The notes under the pieces are model-generated. The model was not told where the DNA came from and did not search any database. It was given only the letters and a program-made list of their open reading frames with translations. A stretch of 64,000 nucleotides of DNA, from assembly GCA_016930915.1 (NCBI GenBank), contig JAFGFU010000005.1, forward strand, positions 62,001 to 126,000, given 5' to 3'. The stretch is from Campylobacterales bacterium. Its GTDB lineage: Bacteria > Campylobacterota > Campylobacteria > Campylobacterales > Sulfurospirillaceae. Below, piece after piece: positions 54,785 to 62,951 of this stretch. Both the position numbers and the translations under genes were made by a program. The number at the start of each line of letters is the position of its first letter. Position 1 is the stretch's first letter.

Positions 54785-56323
54785 TTAGATGTTTTCTCCC
54801 GCGACCATACCAAAGACAAGACAGTCAGGAATAGAGCAACTACCCAAACGACTTGCACCATGGATACCGCCATTTACTCCACCTGCAGAGAAGAGCCCTG
54901 GAATCGGTTTTTTTGTTTTTGTCGAAATGATTTGTGCTTTGTCGTTGATTTTTAAGCCACCCATGGTGTAGTGCAGTTTAGGAACGCCTCGTGTGCCATA
55001 AAAAGGAGGTTTATTAATTTGTACACCTTCGACCCCATGCACGGGTTTCCCAAATTCGGTATCTTTTTTAGCGGTGACATAACCATTGTAGGCTTCAACG
55101 GTTTTTTTCAACTCCGCTGCTGGCATTTTGTAGGCTGCTGCGAGTTCATCAAGTGTATTGAATTTTTTGACAACGCCTGAAGCAAGTGCTTTTGCAGTCA
55201 AATCAGGAATGATTTTATCCACAGCGGCTTGATCACAAATATTGATAGGGTAGTTTTGATCTTGACCAATGACATTAAACATTGCAAGTGAGCGAACACG
55301 ACGGTCGGCTAGTTCATTCATAAAACGTTTGCCTGTTTTTGTGTCAACGGTAATACCGTATCTAAATGTTGCATTAATGTTAAAATTAGAAGCGGTACCA
55401 AATCCTTTTTCATCTGGGCTTGCCCAAGGTCCCCATTGAATCCATGACATCTGAACGGGTACAGCACCTAATTCTAACGCTTTCATAATGACTTCACCTG
55501 TTGCACCTGGCTGATTTGTTGTGTCGCATTCAAGAGGAATACTAGGGTCTTGCATATTACGTAAAAAAGTATCACGACAAAAACCACCACTGGCAAGAAT
55601 CACACCTTTGCGTGCCTTAATGTATTTGGTCTCTCCTGTTTTATTTTCTGCATGGTCATCTAAGGCTTTCATATCAAATTTATAGTTCTCTCGTATAACA
55701 ACGCCGACAATACGTCCAGAATCGTCTGCAATAAAATCATCAAATTTTGTTCGGTTTTTCAGTGTGACATTGGAGAGTTTTTCTGCATAGCCTAACATAG
55801 GTTGAACAATGCCAGCGCCACTTGCGGTAGATGTTAAATACGTTCTAGGAATAGAGTGACCACCGAGGTGAGAAAGTTTTTCATAATATTTTGCACCACA
55901 TTTTTCAGTTAATTTAAGCGCATCAGCACTTCTAGCGGCAATGACTTTAAGATTATCTGTGTGATTCATATTTAACCCTGCTTTAAGCATATCTTTGAGA
56001 TAAAGCTCAATAGAATCTTGAACACCTTCTGCTTTTTGTTTAGGGCTATTTACGACGGCAAATAATCCACCATTAATGATCGAATTACCTCCAAAACGTC
56101 CCATTTTTTCAATCATACATACTTTAAGACCTTTTTCTGCTGCGGTAATAGTTGCGGCAAGCCCCGCAAATCCAGAACCAATAACCACAACATCATATTC
56201 TTGATCGTATTTAACACCTTTTTGATCCAGTACGCTTGCACCAAGTGAACTTTCACCTAGTGCTACCATTCCTGCACTTAGTGCTCCAAGTTTAACAAAA
56301 TTACGTCGGGTAATATCAGCCAT
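54785..56323 (-). CDS. fccA: Tat-exported flavoprotein reductase (FccA-like)
   Basis: The 512-residue FAD enzyme belongs to the fumarate reductase/flavocytochrome c group. It has a Tat signal (TRRNFVKLGALSAGMVALG), the FAD fold (VVVIGSGFAGLAATITAAEKG), active-site regions (YGITVDTKTGKRFMNELADR, LHYTMGGLKIN) and the end GIHGASRLGSCSIPDCLVFG. It would reduce an unsaturated acid in the periplasm. The fccABC order equals that of Wolinella succinogenes, where methacrylate reductase activity has been reported; urocanate, acrylate or fumarate are possible too. Ser-Cys-Ser in place of the Gly-Gly-Asn of fumarate reductases (RLGGNAISD) hints at a different substrate. Confidence 0.85.
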   Translation of the reverse strand: MADITRRNFVKLGALSAGMVALGESSLGASVLDQKGVKYDQEYDVVVIGSGFAGLAATITAAEKGLKVCMIEKMGRFGGNSIINGGLFAVVNSPKQKAEGVQDSIELYLKDMLKAGLNMNHTDNLKVIAARSADALKLTEKCGAKYYEKLSHLGGHSIPRTYLTSTASGAGIVQPMLGYAEKLSNVTLKNRTKFDDFIADDSGRIVGVVIRENYKFDMKALDDHAENKTGETKYIKARKGVILASGGFCRDTFLRNMQDPSIPLECDTTNQPGATGEVIMKALELGAVPVQMSWIQWGPWASPDEKGFGTASNFNINATFRYGITVDTKTGKRFMNELADRRVRSLAMFNVIGQDQNYPINICDQAAVDKIIPDLTAKALASGVVKKFNTLDELAAAYKMPAAELKKTVEAYNGYVTAKKDTEFGKPVHGVEGVQINKPPFYGTRGVPKLHYTMGGLKINDKAQIISTKTKKPIPGLFSAGGVNGGIHGASRLGSCSIPDCLVFGMVAGENI

Positions 56324-56429
56324 AATGACCTCCTTGAAATTTAAAACATCAAATTAAACTATAAAAAAATAATTAAAAAATAAATTTTATAAAAGAAGGG
56401 CATATTAAGGATTTTAGTGGACGATAGAA

Positions 56430-57116
56430 TTAAGAAGAAAGAACACGATAGCCATATCCTGAGATGTTTTCTATAATTTCAGGATAGGTTTTATTGCGAA
56501 TTTTTTTGATACACATGCGTAAAGATTGAATACTCATACTTTTTTCTTTCCAGACATAATTTTCAATGGTTACATAATCAATAATTTGATTGATATTAAG
56601 TATTAAAAGATGCAACAATTCTCTCTCAGACTTTGTCAAAACAATATTTTTTTCAGCTTGTTTTAATAGCTTATGCTCAATATCATAGGTGAAGTTGTTC
56701 TGTAGAGTGATGCAATGCGTACAAATGTCTTTGGTTGCCATAAGGAGTGTTGTTTGTAAGTCATCAATTTGAATAGGCTTGCGTAGATAACTGTATGCTC
56801 TTTGATGGATACTCTCCGCAATATTTTCTGAATTATCATAGGAAGTAATGATAATAACGGGTAAATGTGGCGCAATGGTATGCATGGCGGCAACCATTTC
56901 TAAACCGTTCATTTCTGGAAGATTGATGTCGGCAATGACGACATCATGGCGATTTTTTTCAAACATTTCAAATCCACTCATGCCGTTATTGGCAACATCG
57001 ACACGTCGGCAGTGCATGATTAAAGATTGTTTTAATGCATAGGAAGTCATTTCGTCATCTTCAACAATAAGCACATAAATATTAGCCAGTTTTTTCAGAA
57101 TGTTTATGTCTAACAT
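56430..57116 (-). CDS. Response regulator of the fcc locus
   Basis: The 228-residue protein has a receiver domain (IVEDDEMTSYAL, phosphorylated Asp in VIADINLPEMNGLEMV, Lys in YLRKPIQID) and an OmpR-type winged helix (LTKSERELLHLLILN, SIQSLRMCIKKIRNK, ISGYGYRVL). It overlaps the kinase gene by seven bases and lies about 100 bases before fccA, so activation of the fcc operon is likely. Confidence 0.85.
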   Translation of the reverse strand: MLDINILKKLANIYVLIVEDDEMTSYALKQSLIMHCRRVDVANNGMSGFEMFEKNRHDVVIADINLPEMNGLEMVAAMHTIAPHLPVIIITSYDNSENIAESIHQRAYSYLRKPIQIDDLQTTLLMATKDICTHCITLQNNFTYDIEHKLLKQAEKNIVLTKSERELLHLLILNINQIIDYVTIENYVWKEKSMSIQSLRMCIKKIRNKTYPEIIENISGYGYRVLSS

Positions 57117-59128
57117 GATAAATCCTCTTTATTTTTGAACAGTGATAATAGAAAAATTGTTGGATTGTGATAGGAAAGAACACAAAGGTGCCCTTTTAAT
57201 TTTTGTGTAGCAATTAATTGAGAAAGGTATAAACCATTACCTGTTCCTTTAGCTCCTTTGGTTGATTTAAAGGGTTTAAATAGCATTTCTCTCATATTAA
57301 TATTAATACCTGGACCATTATCCTCCACTTTGATAGTGTAGTTATTTTCTGTTTCTTCTAGGATTATTTTAATTTTCATAGGTTCTTTTTTAACATGTTC
57401 CATTAGCGCTTCTTTGGCGTTAAATAATAAATTGGCGATAATTTGTTGAAATTCATTTTTATACGTAGTACAAAGATACGCTTTCTCCTCCGCAATAAAA
57501 TCAATAAAGATATTGGTATTTTTAAAATGAGGCTCTATAATAAAAAGGGTGTCTTGAATAGCTGTTTTTAAATCAAAGACGTGCATCTCTTTTTCAGGTA
57601 CATAAAAATTTTTAAAAGTATCAATTGTTGTGGAAAGATAGTGGGTATTGGATATAGCTCGTTGAAGATTTTCTTCAAAAATATCATCGGTTAAACACTT
57701 CATCTTTTTAAATTGCAGTAAATTTCCTAAGAGAATAGAGATGGCATTTAAAGGTTGACGCCATTGATGCGATATGGCACCTATCATTTTTCCAAGATCT
57801 GCCATTTTGGATTGCTGAAAAAGAATATCTTCTTGCTCTTTTTTTTGCTGTTTTTCTTCTGTTTGGTCTGTTATATCATCTAAAATGATAATAATACCTT
57901 TATAGGTTCCTTTGCCATCTTTAACGGGTGACATAATGCAAAAAAAATGAAAACGTTGATTATTGTAAGAAAATGAAAAAGCATTTTCCCATGTTTTTTG
58001 TTTTTTAATCGTTGCTTTTATCATTTTGTTCATACACGATTGAACCCATGGCGGAAGATTTTGATAAAGAGGGTGTTGTGTGGATAAATAATTGTTTTTT
58101 GATTCGAGATTCGAGACTTTTAAGAGTTCTAAAAATCGTTGATTATAATACGTAATATGTTGTGTGTCATCGGCAATTAAAATTCCTTTTTCATTATGAT
58201 CAATAAAATTATGAATCAATGCTTTTGCCGTGGATAATTGTTTGATATTTTTATAGGCTAAAATGTTATATAAAAGATTTAAAAGTATGAATAAGAGTAA
58301 GCTTACTGTATAAATGACAATATTGATAAAAAGTTGTACATCCACTTTTTCATACATTTTTTCTTTCTCTAATTGAGCAATAAGATACCCATCTAAGAGC
58401 TTAATGGGCGCATAAGAAAAAATGTAATTTTCTAAACATTCACTTGTCTTAACAAGATGGCAAGAGTTTTTATCCAAGTCACAAGGAAATAGTTTGAAAA
58501 TTTTTTGTGCATCATTATGCACTAAAATACGTTTATTTTGGTCAATTAAAAAAGCCTTGCCATCATAAGGGAGTGAAATACTCGCAATTTCTGCTTGAAT
58601 ATACGCTAAAGGGAGTGTGCCACATAAGACTCTTTTAGGAGCGTTGTGTGTACGAAGGGGCGTACACACAACAAGACTCATTGTATCGTGATAAGGTTCA
58701 AAGTGTAGGGTTATTGTATTGTCAAAAAGAGTTTTTTCATGATAAAAAAAGGCTTCAGGTTGAGGTTGACATAAAGAAGTTTTTTTGTCCAAAAGAAGTG
58801 TAGGTGAATACGAAGTTTGCATAGAGATAGTCGCAAAACCAGCAAGTTTAGAACTATTGGTTAAAATTTCGTGAATACGTTTTTCGTTTTCATCTGGATT
58901 GAGCTTACTCACAAAATCTCTTGCAAGATATAAGGAGCTTATTTTTGCTTCTAACCATTTATTTAAATGATTTGAAACATCTTTCATGGATTGAATTTGC
59001 AAATCATCAATGGTACTTTTTAAAATATAAAGATTCATCCAATAATTAGCAATAATAAGGATAAAGAAACCTATGCTAAAGAGTAGAATCATTTTGATGT
59101 TTTTGAATAAATAGTGTTTCATGTTCAT
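57110..59128 (-). CDS. Cache-PAS sensor histidine kinase of the fcc locus
   Basis: The 672-residue kinase has a membrane helix near the N-terminus (MILLFSIGFFILIIANYWM), a periplasmic region of about 230 residues fitting a double Cache sensor, and a second helix (IVIYTVSLLLFILLNLLYN). A PAS domain (KGILIADDTQHITYYNQRF), the H-box SHQWRQPLN, the N-box NLLFNAKEAL and GNGLYLSQLIA follow. Double Cache domains bind small organic acids, so the ligand may be the fcc substrate (inference). Confidence 0.88.
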   Translation of the reverse strand: MNMKHYLFKNIKMILLFSIGFFILIIANYWMNLYILKSTIDDLQIQSMKDVSNHLNKWLEAKISSLYLARDFVSKLNPDENEKRIHEILTNSSKLAGFATISMQTSYSPTLLLDKKTSLCQPQPEAFFYHEKTLFDNTITLHFEPYHDTMSLVVCTPLRTHNAPKRVLCGTLPLAYIQAEIASISLPYDGKAFLIDQNKRILVHNDAQKIFKLFPCDLDKNSCHLVKTSECLENYIFSYAPIKLLDGYLIAQLEKEKMYEKVDVQLFINIVIYTVSLLLFILLNLLYNILAYKNIKQLSTAKALIHNFIDHNEKGILIADDTQHITYYNQRFLELLKVSNLESKNNYLSTQHPLYQNLPPWVQSCMNKMIKATIKKQKTWENAFSFSYNNQRFHFFCIMSPVKDGKGTYKGIIIILDDITDQTEEKQQKKEQEDILFQQSKMADLGKMIGAISHQWRQPLNAISILLGNLLQFKKMKCLTDDIFEENLQRAISNTHYLSTTIDTFKNFYVPEKEMHVFDLKTAIQDTLFIIEPHFKNTNIFIDFIAEEKAYLCTTYKNEFQQIIANLLFNAKEALMEHVKKEPMKIKIILEETENNYTIKVEDNGPGININMREMLFKPFKSTKGAKGTGNGLYLSQLIATQKLKGHLCVLSYHNPTIFLLSLFKNKEDLSC

Positions 59129-59247
59129 TATTTTTAATATTTTTTCGCCTAATGATTCTATCGCATATTGTTTGAAATGTTATGAAAAAAAAGAGAATTT
59201 TTATGAAACGTGTTGAAAGTGAGAGAAAGGTTACGTTTTCAATATGC

Positions 59248-59253
59248 TACAAT
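59248..59253 (+). promoter_or_regulatory. Probable -10 element of the thioesterase gene
   Basis: TACAAT in ATATGCTACAATGAAGG lies 43 bases before the ATG at 59296. A TTTACATGTAAA palindrome lies between it and the start codon. Confidence 0.4.
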
Positions 59254-59295
59254 GAAGGAAATTTTTTTGATATTTTTTACATGTAAAGGAAGAAA

Positions 59296-59781
59296 ATGCT
59301 CTCCACTCCGTTTGAAAAACACACCTTAACGATGTCGGTTTTAATGACACCTGATAAAGCCAATTTAGCGGGAAATGTACACGGGGGTGATATTTTAAAA
59401 TTGCTGGATCAAGTGGCGTATGCGTGTGCTTCACGCTATTGTGGGCATTATGTTGTTACTATGTCAGTCGATCAGGTGATTTTTAAACATCCTGTCTCAG
59501 TAGGCTCACTGCTCACGTTTTTAGCCAGCGTGAATTACACGGGTAAAACGTCGATGGAAGTAGGTATTAAAGTCATTTCGGAGGATATTCAAAAAGGAAC
59601 AGCGATGCATACCAACAGTTGTTTTTTTACGATGGTTGCCATCGGTAAAGATGGCAAACCAACACCTGTGCCTGAGCTTATTCCTGAAACACCTGCGCAA
59701 ATTAAGCGGTTTAAGGCCGCAAAAAAACGCAAAGAAATTCGTCTTCATGGCTGTGAGTGTCACGAGGAAAAACCCTGCTAG
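59296..59781 (+). CDS. Acyl-CoA thioesterase, YciA-like hotdog
   Basis: The 161-residue protein is a single hotdog domain of the acyl-CoA hydrolase type (NLAGNVHGGDILKLLDQVAYACASRY, VDQVIFKHPVSVGSLL, TNSCFFTMVAI). It splits acyl-CoA to acid and CoA. The tail has CECHEEKPC, a Cys/His cluster that may bind a metal; it is not part of the usual domain. AAAGGAAG precedes the ATG. Confidence 0.85.
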   Translation: MLSTPFEKHTLTMSVLMTPDKANLAGNVHGGDILKLLDQVAYACASRYCGHYVVTMSVDQVIFKHPVSVGSLLTFLASVNYTGKTSMEVGIKVISEDIQKGTAMHTNSCFFTMVAIGKDGKPTPVPELIPETPAQIKRFKAAKKRKEIRLHGCECHEEKPC

Positions 59782-59790
59782 AGGGTTTTT
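59768..59790. terminator. Bidirectional terminator between convergent genes
   Basis: AAAAACCCT (59768-59776) pairs with AGGGTTTTT (59782-59790) around a five-base loop. The A and T ends give a T-run in both directions. It overlaps the stop of the thioesterase gene and abuts the stop of the opposing Dsb gene. Confidence 0.85.
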
Positions 59791-60417
59791 CTATAATTCA
59801 GATTCGATGAGTGCTTGAAGCTCTTTGTAGCCAAATTTGAGTAGAGGCTTACCATTGACAAAAAACTCAGGGGTTGCTCTAACACCGAGTGTTTTTACAT
59901 CAGCAATATCTTGTGCAATGAGTGCTTCGATTTCAGGTTTTTTCATATCCTCTTTAATCTTCTCAATATCGACACCTGCTTCAGGCAGAAACGTCCAAAT
60001 TAAGCCAATATTTGGAGTGTGGTGACTTGCCCATTTATCTTGATATTTGTAGATGACACCTAATGTCTCTAAATATTTTCCTTGTAAGCGAGCCGCTTCT
60101 AGCATGGCAACCACCACAGAAGAGTCTTTATGAAAAGGGGCATACCGTAAAACCAATTTAATTTTATCAGGATGTTGTTTCATCATCTTCTTTACAAACG
60201 GGTAAAAATTTCGACACGTTTCACACGCAGGGTCAAAGAACTCTACAATAGTGGTTTTAGCATTGGGATTTCCAAGAACAAAGGCGTGAGGGCGAATAAG
60301 TGCTACTGTTTTTTCGTTTTTGAGACTGTGATCAGCGTTTTGATAAAAGTAACTTCCTACAAAATAGAGCGCAACAAGCGCTATAAACGTACCAATAATT
60401 ATCCACTTTTTTTTCAT
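59791..60417 (-). CDS. DsbA-family thiol oxidoreductase, membrane-anchored
   Basis: About 208 residues: a signal anchor (WIIIGTFIALVALYFVGSYF), a thioredoxin fold with the active site FFDPACETCRNFYPF and the cis-Pro loop RATPEFFVNG. It resembles BdbD/ScsC-type DsbA proteins. It should make disulfides in exported proteins. I prefer ATG 60417, which gives a four-base overlap with dsbB. Confidence 0.85.
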   Translation of the reverse strand: MKKKWIIIGTFIALVALYFVGSYFYQNADHSLKNEKTVALIRPHAFVLGNPNAKTTIVEFFDPACETCRNFYPFVKKMMKQHPDKIKLVLRYAPFHKDSSVVVAMLEAARLQGKYLETLGVIYKYQDKWASHHTPNIGLIWTFLPEAGVDIEKIKEDMKKPEIEALIAQDIADVKTLGVRATPEFFVNGKPLLKFGYKELQALIESEL

Positions 60418-60863
60418 TTTGTATCCTTTTTTTTGAGGCAAAGTAGTAAAATAAAAAGGAGTGCAAATGCACTTAACGATAAAAATTGAATGCTAATAAA
60501 GCCAAACCAATTGATGTATTCACTTGTGCATGAAACACCTTGTGTACAAGGCGCAGCACTCTCTGGAAGCACACCCCATGAGAGAAGGTTATGGTAGAGG
60601 GCAAAAAAGAGTCCGATGAGCACTAAAGGCATAGCGTATTTAAAGACATTTTTGTCATTTGAAAAAAGTGCTATAAAGAAAATGAGCACTAAAGGATACA
60701 TACAAATGCGTTGATACCAACACATGACACAGGGTGGAAAAAGCATCACTTCGCTAAAGAAGAGACTTCCTAATGTTGAAATCATTGCTATTAGCCAGCT
60801 CATAAAGAGAATTAGCCATATTTGTTGTGAAGAAGAAGGGGAGGGGGTCATGTATTGCTTCAA
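60414..60863 (-). CDS. dsbB: Disulfide bond formation protein B
   Basis: The 149-residue protein has four membrane helices and the two redox Cys pairs of DsbB: CVMC in FFSEVMLFPPCVMCWYQRIC and CTQGVSC in the second periplasmic loop. It should reoxidise the DsbA-like partner encoded next to it and hand electrons to quinone. Confidence 0.88.
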   Translation of the reverse strand: MKQYMTPSPSSSQQIWLILFMSWLIAMISTLGSLFFSEVMLFPPCVMCWYQRICMYPLVLIFFIALFSNDKNVFKYAMPLVLIGLFFALYHNLLSWGVLPESAAPCTQGVSCTSEYINWFGFISIQFLSLSAFALLFILLLCLKKKDTK

Positions 60864-60942
60864 ATTTTAATCCGTCCTAAAAGGAAGATATTGTAAAATA
60901 AAAGTATCAATGAATTATTAATAAAAGTAATAAAGGAAAAAT

Positions 60943-62475
60943 GTGAGAGCGTTAATTAGTGTGAGTGATAAGACTGGGATTGTCGAGTTTGCAAAAGAAT
61001 TGGTAGGGCTTGGTTTTGAGGTTATTTCCACAGGCGGAACGTATAAACTCTTAAAAGAAGAGGGCATCAAAGCGCTTGAAATTTCTGAAGTGACAAAGTT
61101 TCCTGAAATGTTTGATGGTAGGGTTAAAACGCTCAATCCCATGATTCATGGTGGTATTTTGCATCGTAGAGATTTGCCTTTACATGTAAAGGTTGCAAAA
61201 GAGCATGGCATTGAGGGTATTGATGTGGTGTGTGTTAATCTTTATCCGTTTAAAGAGACAATTGCAAAGACCGATGATTTTGATGAAATTATTGAAAATA
61301 TTGACATTGGTGGACCTGCAATGGTGCGAAGTGCGGCAAAAAACTTTAACGATGTCATGATTGTCACCGATGTTTTGGATTACGATAGGGTGATTGATGT
61401 GTTAAAATCTGGAAGTAATACCCTTGACTTTAGACGCTCTTTAATGATTAAAGCCTTTGAGCATACCGCAGCGTATGATAGCATGATAGCCAATTATATG
61501 AATCAGCGTTTTAGCGGGGGATTTGGTGAAAAACAGTTTATCGTAGGCACTAAAGCGTTTGATACCCGTTATGGTGAAAACCCTCATCAAAAAGGGGCAT
61601 TGTACGAGTTTGATTACTTCTTTACCAACAATTTTAAAACCCTCAAAGGCGAAGCTAGTTTTAACAATATGACGGACATCAACGGTGCGGTTAAAATCGC
61701 TGCATCCTTTGGGGATGCACCTGCGGTATGTATTATTAAACATGCTAATCCGTGTGGTTTTGCGATTGGTGAGAATTTGCTTGATAGTTATGTGAAAGCC
61801 TTAAAATGCGATCCTGTTTCAGCGTATGGCGGTGTGGTTGCGATTAATGGGACGCTGGATAAAGCCTTAGCAGAGAAAATCAATGAAATTTTTGTGGAAG
61901 TGATTATTGCGGCGAACGTCGATGAAGATGCGTTGAGCGTTTTTGAGAGTAAAAAACGTATCAAAATCTTTACGCAAGAGAGCAAATATCTCGTGTTGAG
62001 TGAAGATGCGTACGACTTTAAACATGTGGATGGTGGTTTTGTATTTCAGCAGAGCGATATGGTGTGTGATGAAGAGATTACACAGGCAAAATGCCTCACA
62101 ACTCGTCAAGCTTCCAAACAAGAGATGAGTGACCTTGAAATTGCTTATAAAGTGGCAAGTTTGACCAAATCAAACTGTGTGGTTTATGTTAAAGATAGTG
62201 CGATGGTTGCTATTGGCATGGGCATGACCAGTCGTGTGGATGCCGCCAAAGCGGCGCTTCGAAAAGCAGAAGATATGGGCATTGATGTCAGTGGTGCTGC
62301 ACTTGCTAGTGAAGCGTTTTTTCCATTTCGAGATAGCATTGATGCGGCTGCAAAGGCAGGTGTAAAAGCCATTATTGAGCCAGGTGGAAGCATCAGAGAT
62401 GATGAGGTGATTGCTGCTGCCAATGAGTATGGTATGGCGCTTTATTTCACGGGGGTTAGACACTTCTTACACTAA
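60943..62475 (+). CDS. purH: Bifunctional AICAR transformylase/IMP cyclohydrolase
   Basis: The 510-residue enzyme does the last two steps of IMP synthesis. The N-terminal cyclohydrolase part has [24 protein letters not shown] and [15 protein letters not shown]; the C-terminal transformylase part has [29 protein letters not shown] and [23 protein letters not shown]. The start is GTG at 60943, eight bases after AAAGGA. An ATG two bases upstream is followed at once by TGA, so ribosomes choosing it would stop immediately. Confidence 0.95.
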   Translation: MRALISVSDKTGIVEFAKELVGLGFEVISTGGTYKLLKEEGIKALEISEVTKFPEMFDGRVKTLNPMIHGGILHRRDLPLHVKVAKEHGIEGIDVVCVNLYPFKETIAKTDDFDEIIENIDIGGPAMVRSAAKNFNDVMIVTDVLDYDRVIDVLKSGSNTLDFRRSLMIKAFEHTAAYDSMIANYMNQRFSGGFGEKQFIVGTKAFDTRYGENPHQKGALYEFDYFFTNNFKTLKGEASFNNMTDINGAVKIAASFGDAPAVCIIKHANPCGFAIGENLLDSYVKALKCDPVSAYGGVVAINGTLDKALAEKINEIFVEVIIAANVDEDALSVFESKKRIKIFTQESKYLVLSEDAYDFKHVDGGFVFQQSDMVCDEEITQAKCLTTRQASKQEMSDLEIAYKVASLTKSNCVVYVKDSAMVAIGMGMTSRVDAAKAALRKAEDMGIDVSGAALASEAFFPFRDSIDAAAKAGVKAIIEPGGSIRDDEVIAAANEYGMALYFTGVRHFLH

Positions 62476-62487
62476 AAACTTCTTTGA

Positions 62488-62507
62488 AAGCCCATTTTTT
62501 TGGGCTT
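62488..62507 (+). terminator. Hairpin terminator after purH
   Basis: AAGCCCA (62488-62494) pairs with TGGGCTT (62501-62507) around six T bases. A mixed C/T run follows, not a pure T-run, so efficiency may be modest. It lies 13 bases after the purH stop. Confidence 0.65.
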
Positions 62508-62614
62508 CTTCTTCAATTCAGACATTTTTTCTCTTTTTATTGATGTAGATTAAGGAAATCCCTTTTATCTTCCACTATAGTTTCATCCAAATAAACCCTT
62601 AAAAGGATGAAACA

Positions 62615-62947
62615 ATGACACCTATTTCTTTACATGTAAACGATGCAACGGTCCCTTTTATAACCTACACGCACGATGGAATTGAGTATATTGAGTTTGA
62701 TACGTCGATGTGCATTCCCCCAGAACCGATGGTCAATGCCATGTTGGCGTTGGAGCTTTTAGATACACCTCAAAAAAAAGTTGTGATGATTAACCATCGC
62801 TCTCCTGTGGGGCTTTTAGCCAAAGTGAGTGATTTTTATGACATTGAGGTTATTGAACTTGAAGGAGGAAAGCAAAAGTTGATTTTCTCTTACAAAGAGG
62901 GTGCGAGTAATAAGGCTGATTTAAGTCAAAAGCATTGTGCGGGATAA
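62615..62947 (+). CDS. DUF2249-like small protein
   Basis: The 110-residue protein looks like a TusA/DUF2249-type fold: MCIPPEPMVNAMLALELLDTPQKKVVMINHRSPVGLLAKV followed by IEVIELEGGKQKLIFSY. In this family a Cys-Pro or Pro-Pro motif leads into the first helix; here it is CIPPEP. Such proteins often sit beside nitric-oxide-related haem proteins. It is followed at four bases by a multi-helix membrane protein, probably a functional partner. AAAAGGATG precedes the ATG. Confidence 0.6.
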   Translation: MTPISLHVNDATVPFITYTHDGIEYIEFDTSMCIPPEPMVNAMLALELLDTPQKKVVMINHRSPVGLLAKVSDFYDIEVIELEGGKQKLIFSYKEGASNKADLSQKHCAG

Positions 62948-62951
62948 GGTG

